A stretch of DNA of 64,000 nt from NCBI RefSeq assembly GCF_004295345.1, contig NZ_CP036200.1, positions 1,922,001 through 1,986,000 of the forward strand, given 5' to 3'. The number at the start of each line of letters is the position of its first letter. Within the stretch, counting starts at the first letter, position 1. Below the pieces are notes generated by a model. The model did no database searches, was not told the DNA's origin, and worked only from the letters and a program-made list of their open reading frames with translations. The position numbers were made by a program, and so were the translations under genes. The stretch is from Shewanella maritima. Lineage in GTDB: Bacteria; Pseudomonadota; Gammaproteobacteria; Enterobacterales; Shewanellaceae. Shown one piece after another: positions 1-8,299 of this stretch.

Positions 1-710
1 TGGGCGGGATTATTGGCGGCCCGGTTGCTCAGCGTTTGATTAACAAAAATGACCTTGAGTCGGCGTACGGTGTCGGTGGAAATCATCATAAGGATCATCC
101 AGATCTGGTCACATACGATCAGTTGGAAGAAGACAGGGTGACAGCCAAGAGCATTTTAGAAGTACTGTTTATCCTGCTACTTTGTGTTGCTGGCGCGCAG
201 TGGATTGGCAACTTGGTAGCCGAGCATAATATTGGCTTTTTAAAAATGCCAAACTTCGTCTATGCCCTATTTTTAGGCGTAGTGATCACCAATATCACTG
301 AAGTATCTAGTGGCTATAAGATTAACAGTGAGTGCGTGGATATTCTGGGTACAGTATCACTATCATTATTCTTGTCGATGGCGTTGATGAACTTAAAGCT
401 TTGGGAAATCTTCGATCTGGCTTTACCGCTACTGGTCATTCTGATGGCTCAAACCGCCATTTTGGCAATGTTTGCTTACTTTGTTACCTTCCGTCTTATG
501 GGGAGTAACTATGACTCAGCGGTTATCGCTGGCGGTCACTGCGGCTTTGGCATGGGCGCAACCCCAACAGCTGTAATGAACATGGGCGCACTAGTATCAC
601 GCACTGGCCCATCACCACAAGCATTTATGATTGTGCCGATTGTCGGCGCATTTTTCATTGATATTGTTAACGCCATTATCTTGCAGGGTTATTTGAGCTT
701 TATTGGGTAA
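1..710 (+). CDS. gltS: Sodium/glutamate symporter GltS, C-terminal part
   Basis: This is the 3' end of a gene that enters from the left edge. The open frame runs from base 3 with no stop, beginning GGIIGGPVAQRL, so the TTG at 36 is internal. About 235 residues are visible, against roughly 400 for the family. It is an inner-membrane carrier that imports glutamate with sodium. What identifies it is the glycine-rich HCGFGMGATPTA stretch followed by NMGALVSRTGPSPQAF, a conserved GltS region, among several hydrophobic helices. The protein ends about 80 bases before a hairpin terminator. A sodium-dependent transporter of the same fold with another substrate is the alternative, but the motif match is good. 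Confidence 0.88.
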   Translation, partial: GGIIGGPVAQRLINKNDLESAYGVGGNHHKDHPDLVTYDQLEEDRVTAKSILEVLFILLLCVAGAQWIGNLVAEHNIGFLKMPNFVYALFLGVVITNITEVSSGYKINSECVDILGTVSLSLFLSMALMNLKLWEIFDLALPLLVILMAQTAILAMFAYFVTFRLMGSNYDSAVIAGGHCGFGMGATPTAVMNMGALVSRTGPSPQAFMIVPIVGAFFIDIVNAIILQGYLSFIG

Positions 711-788
711 AGCGCTGCTAGATTTGTAACGTACTAGTTTGTAGCGCTCTATTTGGCTGAGATAAGCATACTTAACAGCAAAATAAAG

Positions 789-816
789 AGCCCACCTTCT
801 GAAGAAGGTGGCTTTA
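789..816 (+). terminator. Terminator after gltS
   Basis: CCACCTTC at 792-799 pairs with GAAGGTGG at 804-811 across a TGAA loop, followed by a short T stretch. It lies about 80 bases beyond the gltS stop codon. Confidence 0.7.
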
Positions 817-867
817 TGTTAGCAGTCGAGAAGGGAGCATAGCCTAAACAGCTAAACTTAAAGCATA

Positions 868-959
868 GTTGCGATGACATTTAAAGCCGTTGAAAACATG
901 GATGTTTTCGTCGAGTCCACACGGAAGTGTTCACGACGTGCTTTAAATGCCATTGTAAC
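868..959. repeat. Structured intergenic repeat (three-way-junction fold)
   Basis: The outer arms are 868-887 and 940-959, which pair at 17 of 20 positions and include a perfect 10-base block (CATTTAAAGC with GCTTTAAATG). Inside are two further hairpins. GAAAACAT pairs with ATGTTTTC at 892-909. CGTCG at 909-913 pairs with CGACG at 934-938 and encloses ACAC-GGAA-GTGT, a stem capped by a GNRA-type tetraloop. A 21-codon reading frame starting at 900 runs through it but is probably incidental. I associate this type of sequence with dispersed Shewanella intergenic repeats, but only one copy is visible here. Confidence 0.6.
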
Positions 960-1028
960 GTGAGCTAATTGATAAAGTTACCTGATCTGAAGAACACTAG
1001 AAATTACAGGTAAAGCCTAATTGATGAT

Positions 1029-1052
1029 AACCACCTATTGAAGTAGGTGGTT
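1029..1052. terminator. Hairpin, terminator-like
   Basis: AACCACCTA at 1029-1037 pairs with TAGGTGGTT at 1044-1052. The CCACCT/AGGTGG core matches the hairpin at 792-811, so the two may share an origin. The T-run is weak in either direction. Confidence 0.45.
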
Positions 1053-1065
1053 TAGCGCTGAAAAC

Positions 1066-1101
1066 AAAAATGCCAGTCAGATTAACCTGACTGGCATTTT
1101 T
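1066..1101 (-). terminator. Terminator of the hcp-hcr-yecH operon
   Basis: AAAAATGCCAGTCAG at 1066-1080 pairs perfectly with CTGACTGGCATTTTT at 1087-1101 around a six-base loop. It sits 46 bases beyond the yecH stop and has a T-run on either strand, so it can act in both directions. Confidence 0.85.
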
Positions 1102-1146
1102 ATTATGAACCTTATGTCGAGGCACTATTGCGCTCTCGGGCAAGCA

Positions 1147-1401
1147 TTAATCGTGGCTATGTCCGTGACCACCACAACCGCACTGATGAATTGCGTAACC
1201 TTCGCCTTCGTCAGTAATGCGGCCATTGCCAGCGAACAGATCAAACAACTGCTCAGCACTCATATCTTGTGCCTGACAAGTAAAGTAAGTTGCATCGCCG
1301 CCAAATTCAGATGCCATTAACGCTAACCACTGCTCACGCGGCTTTGGTTTGTGCTGCTGCATTAACTGAATGACATTACGACCATGAATTGATTTTGACA
1401 T
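1147..1401 (-). CDS. yecH: YecH-family metal-binding protein (DUF2492)
   Basis: This 84-residue protein begins MSKSIHGRNVIQLM, and the IHG...V start and the later TFTCQAQDMSAEQLF type segment match the small YecH family. The C-terminal tail CGCGGHGHSHD is rich in Cys and His and is the likely metal site. The cellular role of the family is unknown. It is the last gene of a minus-strand run after hcp and hcr, 127 bases downstream of hcr, and a strong bidirectional terminator follows it. The position suggests a part in handling metal or iron-sulfur clusters during nitrosative stress, which is inference from neighbours. Confidence 0.8.
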   Translation of the reverse strand: MSKSIHGRNVIQLMQQHKPKPREQWLALMASEFGGDATYFTCQAQDMSAEQLFDLFAGNGRITDEGEGYAIHQCGCGGHGHSHD

Positions 1402-1528
1402 TAGCGACTCCTACATCTTTAAAGACTAATTATACTGCTTGGGTTGTACTCAGGTACGTGCGTTAGCTCATGTTTTACTCACGCTGCACCCGTGACGGCT
1501 TATATTGAATATTTGGGTTTTACTAGCA

Positions 1529-2890
1529 CTACAACGCCAAACTGGCATCTGAAGTTAGCTTGCTAGAACACGCCAGTACATATCCTTCAGCCACTTCTTG
1601 TGGTGTCAGCCCTGCGCTGCTTTTGCTATTAACTTCACCCTTGGTGACTTTACATTTACATGAGCCGCATACACCGCTTCGACACGCCGCCACAATAGGT
1701 AGCCCTGCCGACTCTATGCCTTCAAGTAAAGACTGCGCACCAGTAAGTTCAATGGATGTGGCTGATTGCCCTGCTGCAGACACCTCAAGCATAAAGCGCG
1801 CAGATGCATCACCACCTGCTGAACTAGCATCAAGTTCAGTTGGCGCACTACCAAAGCTCTCTTGGTGAAAGTTCGCCATGTTAAACCCAGCTTGCTCTAG
1901 CATTTGCTTAACCGCTTGCATGTATGGGTCTGGCCCGCAGATAAACACGGTACGGCTTTGATAATCTGGCACCAGCTTAGCAAGCTTATCAATGTCTAAA
2001 CGCCCAGACTCTAGTGCAGTATCTTGATATAACTTGGTTAAATCACTCTGACTCTCTGCGCTTTCAAGTACATAACCTAGCGACATGCTTTGATTACGCT
2101 CAGTCATCTGCGCCATGGCTTTAGCGAAAATCACATCGCTTGCACTTCTTGCGCTATGCACAAATGCGATATCACTGCCCACCTGAGTATCGTTAAGCCA
2201 GCGCGACATTGAATGCATTGGCGTCACACCACTACCGGCGCTTAAAAACAGGTATTTTTCGGCCTGAATATCAATCAAATTAAATAGTCCGTCTGGCCCA
2301 GTTACGCTAACGGTATCGCCAACGTTTAGAGTATTGGCTAAGTGATTAGATACTAAGCCATCAGGAATTTCCTTAATTGTGACCACTAGCGAATATGGTC
2401 GCGATGGTGATGACGCTATGGTATAGCTGCGATAAACCTGCTTGCCATCTATGTTGAGTTTGAAGGTTAAAAATTGCCCCGGTTTAAAGTTGAATTTAAC
2501 CGGCTTTAAACCCTGAAAACGAAAGCTAACTACATCATGAGTTTCATGCCATTTCTCGATACAGTTAAGCTCAACTTCACCGCGCTGCCACTCGGCGGCG
2601 GTTAATAAAGACTTACCATCAAGCTGACTCTCAATGGCAGCAATTTGCTGACCTGACTGTTTTTCACCTAAAGCACTAGCAAAAGAGAAACCACTGCCAC
2701 CAGCAGGTTTATCTGCAACTTTACTCGTTTGAGCATCAGACTGTTTAGCTGCATCAGCGCTGGCTTGCTTAGTGGAAAGCGCAGTGGCAAATGAAAATCC
2801 ACTCGACGTTACAGGCTTAGTCTCTTGAGTTGATTTTTCGGCTTGTTTGTCAGCCAACGCGGATGAGAAAGAAAACCCAGACATTGTCAT
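1529..2890 (-). CDS. hcr: NADH oxidoreductase Hcr with repeat-bearing N-terminus
   Basis: This is the electron donor for the hybrid cluster protein Hcp: it takes electrons from NADH through FAD and a plant-type [2Fe-2S] centre. The flavin site is seen in RSYTIASSP (about residue 155) and the NAD site in GSGVTPMHSM (about 220). The ferredoxin domain at the C-terminus has CRSGVCGSCKC and a fourth Cys about 33 residues on. At 453 residues it is about 100 longer than typical Hcr. The extra N-terminus carries three copies of SGFSF-x2-AL-x2-KQ near residues 4, 30 and 66, joined by Ala/Ser/Lys/Gln-rich linkers. It lies 151 bases downstream of hcp, with a strong hairpin between them. Either ATG (2890 or 2884) could start it. 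Confidence 0.92.
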   Translation of the reverse strand: MTMSGFSFSSALADKQAEKSTQETKPVTSSGFSFATALSTKQASADAAKQSDAQTSKVADKPAGGSGFSFASALGEKQSGQQIAAIESQLDGKSLLTAAEWQRGEVELNCIEKWHETHDVVSFRFQGLKPVKFNFKPGQFLTFKLNIDGKQVYRSYTIASSPSRPYSLVVTIKEIPDGLVSNHLANTLNVGDTVSVTGPDGLFNLIDIQAEKYLFLSAGSGVTPMHSMSRWLNDTQVGSDIAFVHSARSASDVIFAKAMAQMTERNQSMSLGYVLESAESQSDLTKLYQDTALESGRLDIDKLAKLVPDYQSRTVFICGPDPYMQAVKQMLEQAGFNMANFHQESFGSAPTELDASSAGGDASARFMLEVSAAGQSATSIELTGAQSLLEGIESAGLPIVAACRSGVCGSCKCKVTKGEVNSKSSAGLTPQEVAEGYVLACSSKLTSDASLAL

Positions 2891-2924
2891 ATCACACCTA
2901 TGCAGTAGGGTTAGTTGTACGATT

Positions 2925-2981
2925 AAAGCGGCGACACATTTACCTGAACTAGGGAGAGAGGAGGGTTTGTGTCGCCGCTTT
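2925..2981 (-). other. Long perfect hairpin between hcp and hcr
   Basis: AAAGCGGCGACACA at 2925-2938 is a perfect 14-base inverted match to TGTGTCGCCGCTTT at 2968-2981, with a 29-base loop. Read on the minus strand the loop is pyrimidine-rich and contains CCTCC and CCC blocks that could pair with a Shine-Dalgarno sequence. No long T-run follows. It may act as a partial terminator or an mRNA-stabilising stem that sets the hcp:hcr ratio. Confidence 0.55.
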
Positions 2982-3041
2982 GCTTTACACCGCTATGGGT
3001 TATATAGCGATTCTTTATACAAGGTTTTATACCCTGATAGC

Positions 3042-4703
3042 TTATGCCGCCTTGTTAAGCATGGCTGTTAGGTCAGTTTGCACATCAGTGGTGTTACGCA
3101 GACCAAATTGCTCTTCAAGGATTTTAGCTAGGTTTTCAGTTAAGAACGCTGGCGGTGTTGGACCTGTGCGGATGTTCTTCACACCGAGTGATAGCAGCGT
3201 TAGCAATACCACAATCGCTTTTTGCTCGAACCAAGAAAGTACTAGGTGTAGCGGCAGCTCATTAATATCACACTCAAAAATATCTTTAAGTGCTAGTGCT
3301 AATTGAATCGCAGAGTAAGCATCATTACACTGACCAATATCCAGCAGGCGTGGAATACCGTTGATATCACCAAAATCTAGGGTGTTGAACTTGTACTTAC
3401 CACAACCTAACGTCAGGATTAATGAGTCATCCGGTACTGATTTAGCAAGGTCAGTAAAGTAGCTACGCTCTGATTTATCGCCGTCACAACCACCGATTAA
3501 GAAGAAGTTTTTAATCGAGCCATTTTTCACATTTTCAACCACAGTTGGCGCTGCAGCCATTAGGGCGTTGCGGGCGAAGCCTATGGTGATCATGTGTGGG
3601 ATTTCATCGTACTTGAAGCCTTCAAGCTCAAGCGCTTTATTGATTACGATGCCAAAATCATCGCCTTCAACGTGAGTAACACCAGGCCAGCCAACGATGC
3701 TGCGGGTAAAGATGCGATCGGCGTAATCACCTACATTCGGGTCGATAATACAGTTAGAGGTCATCACAACTGCGCCAGGGAAAGTACCAAATTCAGACTG
3801 CTGGTTTTGCCAAGCGCTACCATAGTTACCAACAAGGTGTGGGTACTTCTTCAGCTCAGGGTAAGCCAGTGCTGGTAACATTTCACCGTGGGTGTATACG
3901 TTAATGCCCTTACCTTCAGTTTGCTGCAGAATAAGCTCAAGGTCTTTCATGTCGTGACCTGAAACCAAAATCGCTTTACCAGCGACACTCTTAGTGTTCA
4001 CTTGCGTTGGCTCAGGGTGACCAAACGCAGCTGTTTCACCACTATCTAGCATTTCCATCACGCGGTAGTTCAGCTGGCCGATTTCCATTGCGGTGTTAAA
4101 TAGCTTGTCAGCATCCGCTGAATCTTCACCAACAAAGGTCATAATTTCGTGGAACTTAGCAGCCACATCGCTATCAACTTGATCAAGTACGCGAGCATGC
4201 TCCATGTACGCAGCAGCGCCTTTTAGGCCATATAAACAAAGTAAACGCAGACCTAAAATATCTTCGTGAACATCACCACGGTTAGGTAATGCTACAGGTG
4301 CTTGCTCTAGCATTTCTAACTGAGTTGCCGCTAGATTTAGCTCACCTTGGTTTGGCACTTCAACTGGAGTTTGACCGTTCGCTTCACAAGCTGCAACGTA
4401 AGCTGCTTTTAACTCTTCACGGTATGCTTGAGCTTGACGAGCATAGCCAGTAATACGCGCATCATCAAAGTTCACGTTAGTTAAGGTTGCGAAGAATGCC
4501 TTCGGCACAAAGGTATCTACATCCGCATTGATAATGCCAAATTCACGGGCTTTCACTGCATAAGCTGACACGCCTTGCAGCATATAGATAAGTAAGTCTT
4601 GAAGATCTGAAGTTGAAGCTAATTTGCCGCACATACCTTGCGCATAGTTACAGCCATTACCTTCTGGGGTTCTAATCGTTTGTTCACACTGCACACAAAA
4701 CAT
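3042..4703 (-). CDS. hcp: Hydroxylamine reductase / hybrid cluster protein Hcp
   Basis: This 553-residue cytoplasmic iron-sulfur protein acts in nitrosative-stress defence, as a high-affinity NO reductase and hydroxylamine reductase. The N-terminal cysteines are spaced C-x2-C-x11-C-x6-C (CVQC, then C and C within GCNYAQGMC), which is the class 2 arrangement found in E. coli. The hybrid-cluster ligands appear in [27 protein letters not shown] and [11 protein letters not shown]. The ATG at 4703 is preferred over an upstream GTG because AGGAG sits nine bases before it. It heads the hcp-hcr-yecH unit and has FNR and NsrR-like sites upstream, which fits induction without oxygen and by nitric oxide. 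Confidence 0.95.
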   Translation of the reverse strand: MFCVQCEQTIRTPEGNGCNYAQGMCGKLASTSDLQDLLIYMLQGVSAYAVKAREFGIINADVDTFVPKAFFATLTNVNFDDARITGYARQAQAYREELKAAYVAACEANGQTPVEVPNQGELNLAATQLEMLEQAPVALPNRGDVHEDILGLRLLCLYGLKGAAAYMEHARVLDQVDSDVAAKFHEIMTFVGEDSADADKLFNTAMEIGQLNYRVMEMLDSGETAAFGHPEPTQVNTKSVAGKAILVSGHDMKDLELILQQTEGKGINVYTHGEMLPALAYPELKKYPHLVGNYGSAWQNQQSEFGTFPGAVVMTSNCIIDPNVGDYADRIFTRSIVGWPGVTHVEGDDFGIVINKALELEGFKYDEIPHMITIGFARNALMAAAPTVVENVKNGSIKNFFLIGGCDGDKSERSYFTDLAKSVPDDSLILTLGCGKYKFNTLDFGDINGIPRLLDIGQCNDAYSAIQLALALKDIFECDINELPLHLVLSWFEQKAIVVLLTLLSLGVKNIRTGPTPPAFLTENLAKILEEQFGLRNTTDVQTDLTAMLNKAA

Positions 4704-4719
4704 AATCACACACTCCTAT

Positions 4720-4742
4720 ATCATGCATATTATTTACATGTT
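4720..4742 (-). promoter_or_regulatory. NsrR-like operator upstream of hcp
   Basis: Two 11-base half-sites, ATCATGCATAT and ATTTACATGTT, flank one base and are complementary at 8 of 11 positions. This is the 11-1-11 shape known for the nitric oxide sensor NsrR. It lies between the FNR box and the hcp start, where a repressor would block transcription. Confidence 0.55.
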
Positions 4743-4807
4743 TTAAGGCGAGTCTACTCTCAAAGGCTTTTTCGCAACAGAACTTTCTAGGGTAAATGTG
4801 CCAAACT

Positions 4808-4821
4808 TTGATTCAAATCAA
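4808..4821. promoter_or_regulatory. FNR/EtrA box upstream of hcp
   Basis: TTGATTCAAATCAA is an exact match to the FNR consensus TTGAT-N4-ATCAA. It is centred about 111 bases upstream of the hcp start codon. Confidence 0.8.
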
Positions 4822-4964
4822 TTTAAGCGATTTCGCATCTAACGCTTATAGTTTGTTTTATATGGATTTTTATAAGTTACGGCAAAATAGAACTGTATCA
4901 AGACTGATACTTTTGCCTGACAGGTGGGGAAAACAGTTAAGCTATTATTCGCGGGTTAGCCAGC

Positions 4965-5345
4965 CTAATTGACATTAACAGACTGATATTGCGCCGAATA
5001 TAATTCTCCAGAATAGGAATCAGTAAGCTCAGAAATATCAAGTTGAGGGCTGGTACTAAGGTTCCAAACTAAACCCATTAGCGCTAGTAAAGTCAGCAGC
5101 GCCGTTAAAGCATAACGAAAGCTAAAACCAGAATGACGGAGTCGCTTAATAGAACAAAACAGCGCGACGCCCCAACAAATAGCAGCCCCAAGCAACATGG
5201 CGACACCGAGAAATGCAGCCAGTCCAAAAGGTAGGTTATAGACCATTAGCAACGTCACCATGGTGAACATGCCAAAGTATAGCGCCACTCCTAAGGCTGC
5301 AAGCAACCAAGGGCTAGACTCTGTGTGACGCAGAAAAACTTTCAT
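4965..5345 (-). CDS. Small hypothetical membrane protein
   Basis: I do not recognise the family. The 126-residue protein has three hydrophobic segments: WLLAALGVALYFGMFTMVTLL near residue 13, GLAAFLGVAMLLGAAICWGVAL near 42, and YALTALLTLLALMGLVW near 77. The C-terminal tail is polar and acidic. The start at 5345 is chosen because GAGGA lies six bases upstream; the ATG at 5351 overlaps that ribosome site. It stands alone, separated from hcp by its regulatory region. Confidence 0.6.
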   Translation of the reverse strand: MKVFLRHTESSPWLLAALGVALYFGMFTMVTLLMVYNLPFGLAAFLGVAMLLGAAICWGVALFCSIKRLRHSGFSFRYALTALLTLLALMGLVWNLSTSPQLDISELTDSYSGELYSAQYQSVNVN

Positions 5346-5444
5346 CGACATTCCTCTAAAACAGCTTGCTATAGCTAAGGTAAACGCTAGCTAGAATTCA
5401 TCACCAACAAATAACGTCTCGAGCTAAATGCGTATTTATAGCTA

Positions 5445-5706
5445 GGGTCTGTTGATCTTTGCTGATTAGAATTTGTTCGAATTAAAAGCACTTTAATCAA
5501 GACGCGAGCTATGCAGTTTAGTCGACTAAACAAGTGGCTCGTAACGCAGAGTAAAGCGCTTTTAAACGAACCTTTCAGGCAGCGCTTGTTGTCATTTCTA
5601 CTGCGTTAACGACTTATCATGTGGAACAACCACACATCAAAGTCTTTGCCTTGTATAAACTTCCAACAAGCAGCTGCAAAAATAATCTTGAAAGGTCAAC
5701 AGACCC
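5445..5706. mobile_element. MITE with TA target-site duplication (262 bp)
   Basis: The ends are inverted repeats. GGGTCTGTTGATCTTT at 5445 is matched by AAAGGTCAACAGACCC ending at 5706, with 15 of 16 positions paired. TA dinucleotides flank both ends (5443-5444 and 5707-5708), as expected for elements moved by an IS630/Tc1-mariner-type transposase. It has no reading frame of useful size and therefore depends on a transposase elsewhere. It fills most of the 500-base gap between the small membrane protein and the FG-GAP gene. Confidence 0.75.
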
Positions 5707-5845
5707 TATGTGGTTAGCGATGAATATAAGTAAGGAAAGTTAACTGAAGCTTATCAACTGGATTAATTTGCGTTAATTGTGGGCTAATCGTGCGCTAGGC
5801 ACAAAACGCCATTAACCCAGTTGATTTAATTCTTAAAGAGGAAGG

Positions 5846-7474
5846 TTAGTCATCGGCAATAAACAGATGAATTTGACGTTGCAATGCTTTGTCATCTTGT
5901 CTGCCATATTGCACTAATAGGTCATCACGACCATCGCCGTTAACGTCTGATACCGACAACATTGAGCCTTCAGTTGGCAAGGTAAAATTGAGTTGGTGAC
6001 TCTTACGCGAAAACGGCTGACTACCCGATTGACCGACAAATATCTTAAGCGTGTCATCACTGTCAGACAATAATAACTCTTTAAAGCCATCACCGTTAAT
6101 ATCGGCTAGTGCCACTATTGGCTCACCACTTTGCCCTGAGGTTAAGCTAAAGTTGAGCTCAACCTGCTCTGACTCATTAGCTTTTTTAGGAAACTTACTG
6201 TTGGCATCCATCTTAAACACGTACACGTCTTGATCTATGCTGCCAGACAACAACGCACCGATAATTTGCGACACGCCAATATCAAAGCCTGATACCACCA
6301 CTTCATCAATCTTATCGTTGTCGAGATCGCTAAAGCGCAGCCCAGTTAAGGTGCCATCCGCGCGAATAACAGTAGCGGCCTCGCGACCGAAATTAATGCT
6401 TGCTTGTTGGGTCTCGCCAACGAGCTGCTTGCTGCCAAGGTACACTTCATAGTCATTACTGCGATCAAACACGCCGGAGCTTTTGGTGTAACGCACCACA
6501 AGATCGGTAATACCATCGCCGTTAATATCTTTAATCTGCTCTACTTTACGATACAACAAATCACTTTGGTCTAACTGCCGGCCATAAGCGTCACGCTTAT
6601 TCCACCAGTTAATACCACTAATAGGCTGACTCACGGCAACAAAGTTAGCCACACTGTCGAAACTGCCGTCATCAAGCTGATGATAAACTTCAAGCATACC
6701 CTCACCGACTCGAACTAAATCTGGGCGAGCATCGAAGTTCATATCGGCGGAGAACACTTCAGGGCGACTATACTCAGCGCCGCTACGGGTCACTTCAACT
6801 ATCGGTTTTAACGGCACGGATTGCTTTTGCAAACTGCCATCTTCCTGAGCAAGCAACAAATGGCTTTGGGTAAAATCACTTAAAAATACATCGCCATAAC
6901 CGTCGCGGTTAATGTCATAGGCGAAACGGCCTCGAGCAATATAGTCTGCATTATCAGTCACAGTGATTGAGCTAATATCAGCAACTTTTTCTAACTGGCT
7001 ACTAGTATCTAACTGACTGCTAAAAGCGTCTGAGCGAGGAACATATTGATAAAGGCTATCAGCCGTGGTGAAAAACAGCTTTTGTTGTTTGTTCTTGCTA
7101 CTAGGGTGAGCTTGCGGATCATTTTCGGCTTGGTAAACGTCATAGCGCAGCAGATCATTGGTCAGCAGCATACGATCTAGCTCCACCAGCTTGTTGCCTT
7201 GATAACCATAAACCATCAAGTAACGCTGGTAGCTGTCATTCACACCAACAGCAATCAGCTCTTTTCCTGGCTGAGGTAGAATGTTGGCGCTAATCACCGC
7301 TTGTGTCAGCTCAATATCTGCATTGAGCTTGTAGTCGTTAAACGCAATAGCCAGCGCTGGGTTCGCAACGGTGCTCGCAGCCAGCCCCAAACTCATCACA
7401 CCCAGCGCGACCAACATTGGCTTAACCTTATCACTCACAGTCAGTCGGCTACTACACACGGCTGATTTTTCCAT
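5846..7474 (-). CDS. FG-GAP/VCBS repeat secreted protein
   Basis: This 542-residue protein has an N-terminal signal sequence ending near residue 43 (NPALA). It then carries a series of calcium-loop motifs of the FG-GAP/VCBS type: DINRDGYGDV, DMNFDARPDL, DINGDGITDL, DLDNDKIDEV, DINGDGFKEL and DVNGDGRDDL. Such repeats form a beta-propeller that binds calcium and usually serves adhesion or carbohydrate or protein binding. No catalytic domain is visible. It is a single-gene unit, with a GGGG ribosome site ahead of the ATG. The specific ligand cannot be told from sequence. Confidence 0.8.
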   Translation of the reverse strand: MEKSAVCSSRLTVSDKVKPMLVALGVMSLGLAASTVANPALAIAFNDYKLNADIELTQAVISANILPQPGKELIAVGVNDSYQRYLMVYGYQGNKLVELDRMLLTNDLLRYDVYQAENDPQAHPSSKNKQQKLFFTTADSLYQYVPRSDAFSSQLDTSSQLEKVADISSITVTDNADYIARGRFAYDINRDGYGDVFLSDFTQSHLLLAQEDGSLQKQSVPLKPIVEVTRSGAEYSRPEVFSADMNFDARPDLVRVGEGMLEVYHQLDDGSFDSVANFVAVSQPISGINWWNKRDAYGRQLDQSDLLYRKVEQIKDINGDGITDLVVRYTKSSGVFDRSNDYEVYLGSKQLVGETQQASINFGREAATVIRADGTLTGLRFSDLDNDKIDEVVVSGFDIGVSQIIGALLSGSIDQDVYVFKMDANSKFPKKANESEQVELNFSLTSGQSGEPIVALADINGDGFKELLLSDSDDTLKIFVGQSGSQPFSRKSHQLNFTLPTEGSMLSVSDVNGDGRDDLLVQYGRQDDKALQRQIHLFIADD

Positions 7475-7706
7475 TGCTTACCCCTAAATTCGAATATTCA
7501 CTTACTCTTAACAAAATACTTTACCTTAATCGGTTAACTTATACACAAGTGAATTGTTACTAATTAAAACATTTACTTATTACCGATTATCGTTCTGTAA
7601 TTCAGAGACTTAGCATTGTGACTAAGCTCTAAAAACTCAGTAAAGAGACTACGCAATGCCATAAATAGTCTTACTATAGCGCTTCACTAATTGAGAGGGT
7701 TCTAAA

Positions 7707-7916
7707 ATGAAAATCAGCGCACGTAATACACTAAGCGGTAAAGTAAAAGCGATTTCAGAAGGTTCAGTAAACAACGAAGTTGTGATTGAACTAGCACCAG
7801 GTGTTGAAATTACTTCAGTAGTAACCAAAGCGTCTTGTGAGCACCTAGGTCTAACCGTTGGTGGCGACGCTTACGCTATCATCAAAGCAAGCAATGTAAT
7901 GGTTGCTGTAGACTAG
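7707..7916 (+). CDS. Molbindin (Mop/TOBE-domain molybdate-binding protein)
   Basis: This 69-residue protein is a single TOBE/Mop domain. It starts MKISARNTLSGKVKAISEG, followed by VNNEVVIELAPGVEITSVVT and a C-terminal GGDAYAIIKASNVMV, all typical of molbindins. Such proteins form hexamers that bind molybdate or tungstate in the cytoplasm and may store it for molybdenum-cofactor enzymes. GAGGG lies ahead of the ATG. A weak hairpin terminator follows. It stands alone and is not linked to mod transport genes in this window. Confidence 0.88.
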   Translation: MKISARNTLSGKVKAISEGSVNNEVVIELAPGVEITSVVTKASCEHLGLTVGGDAYAIIKASNVMVAVD

Positions 7917-8001
7917 TTTAGTCGCTTCACTCTAGTGCAAGAAAGCTAGTACAAAGTAGTACAGAAAGCCTTGCACAAGCAGTTGAAAAGGCACTTCAGT
8001 A

Positions 8002-8031
8002 AAGTCGCTGGCACTCGCCTGCGGCTTTTTT
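8002..8031 (+). terminator. Terminator after the molbindin gene
   Basis: AAGTCGC at 8002-8008 pairs with GCGGCTT at 8021-8027 (one G-U pair) and is followed by a run of T. Confidence 0.6.
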
Positions 8032-8299
8032 GTTTTCTGCACATACCCCACCTCAACTCGCACACAGCGAGCGATGCCAAACTAGCTCTTTTCAGGCGGT
8101 TACAAGTCGCTCATTGACACATAGTTAGAGATAGCTCGCATTTCCATTAGCAATTGATTGAATAACATCAACAGTTGACCAACAATTGAGCTAATACAAA
8201 CGAATACCTACAAAGTGGTATTCACTTTACTCTAAGAGTGAAAGGGCTGTAATTCACGTCCAAAATGGAATTTAGACTTAATAAAATAAATATAATGAC
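8032..8299. other. Intergenic region ahead of the LysR gene
   Basis: No gene is seen. A short inverted repeat near 8225-8243 (CACTTTACTCT then AGAGTGAA) could be an operator or a weak hairpin. The A/T-rich stretch from 8270 to 8299 presumably holds the promoter and leader of the regulator. Confidence 0.4.

Noticed and set aside
1105..1320. Plus-strand reading frame across the yecH region
   Set aside because: It mirrors the yecH gene on the other strand, has no ribosome site and no recognisable family.
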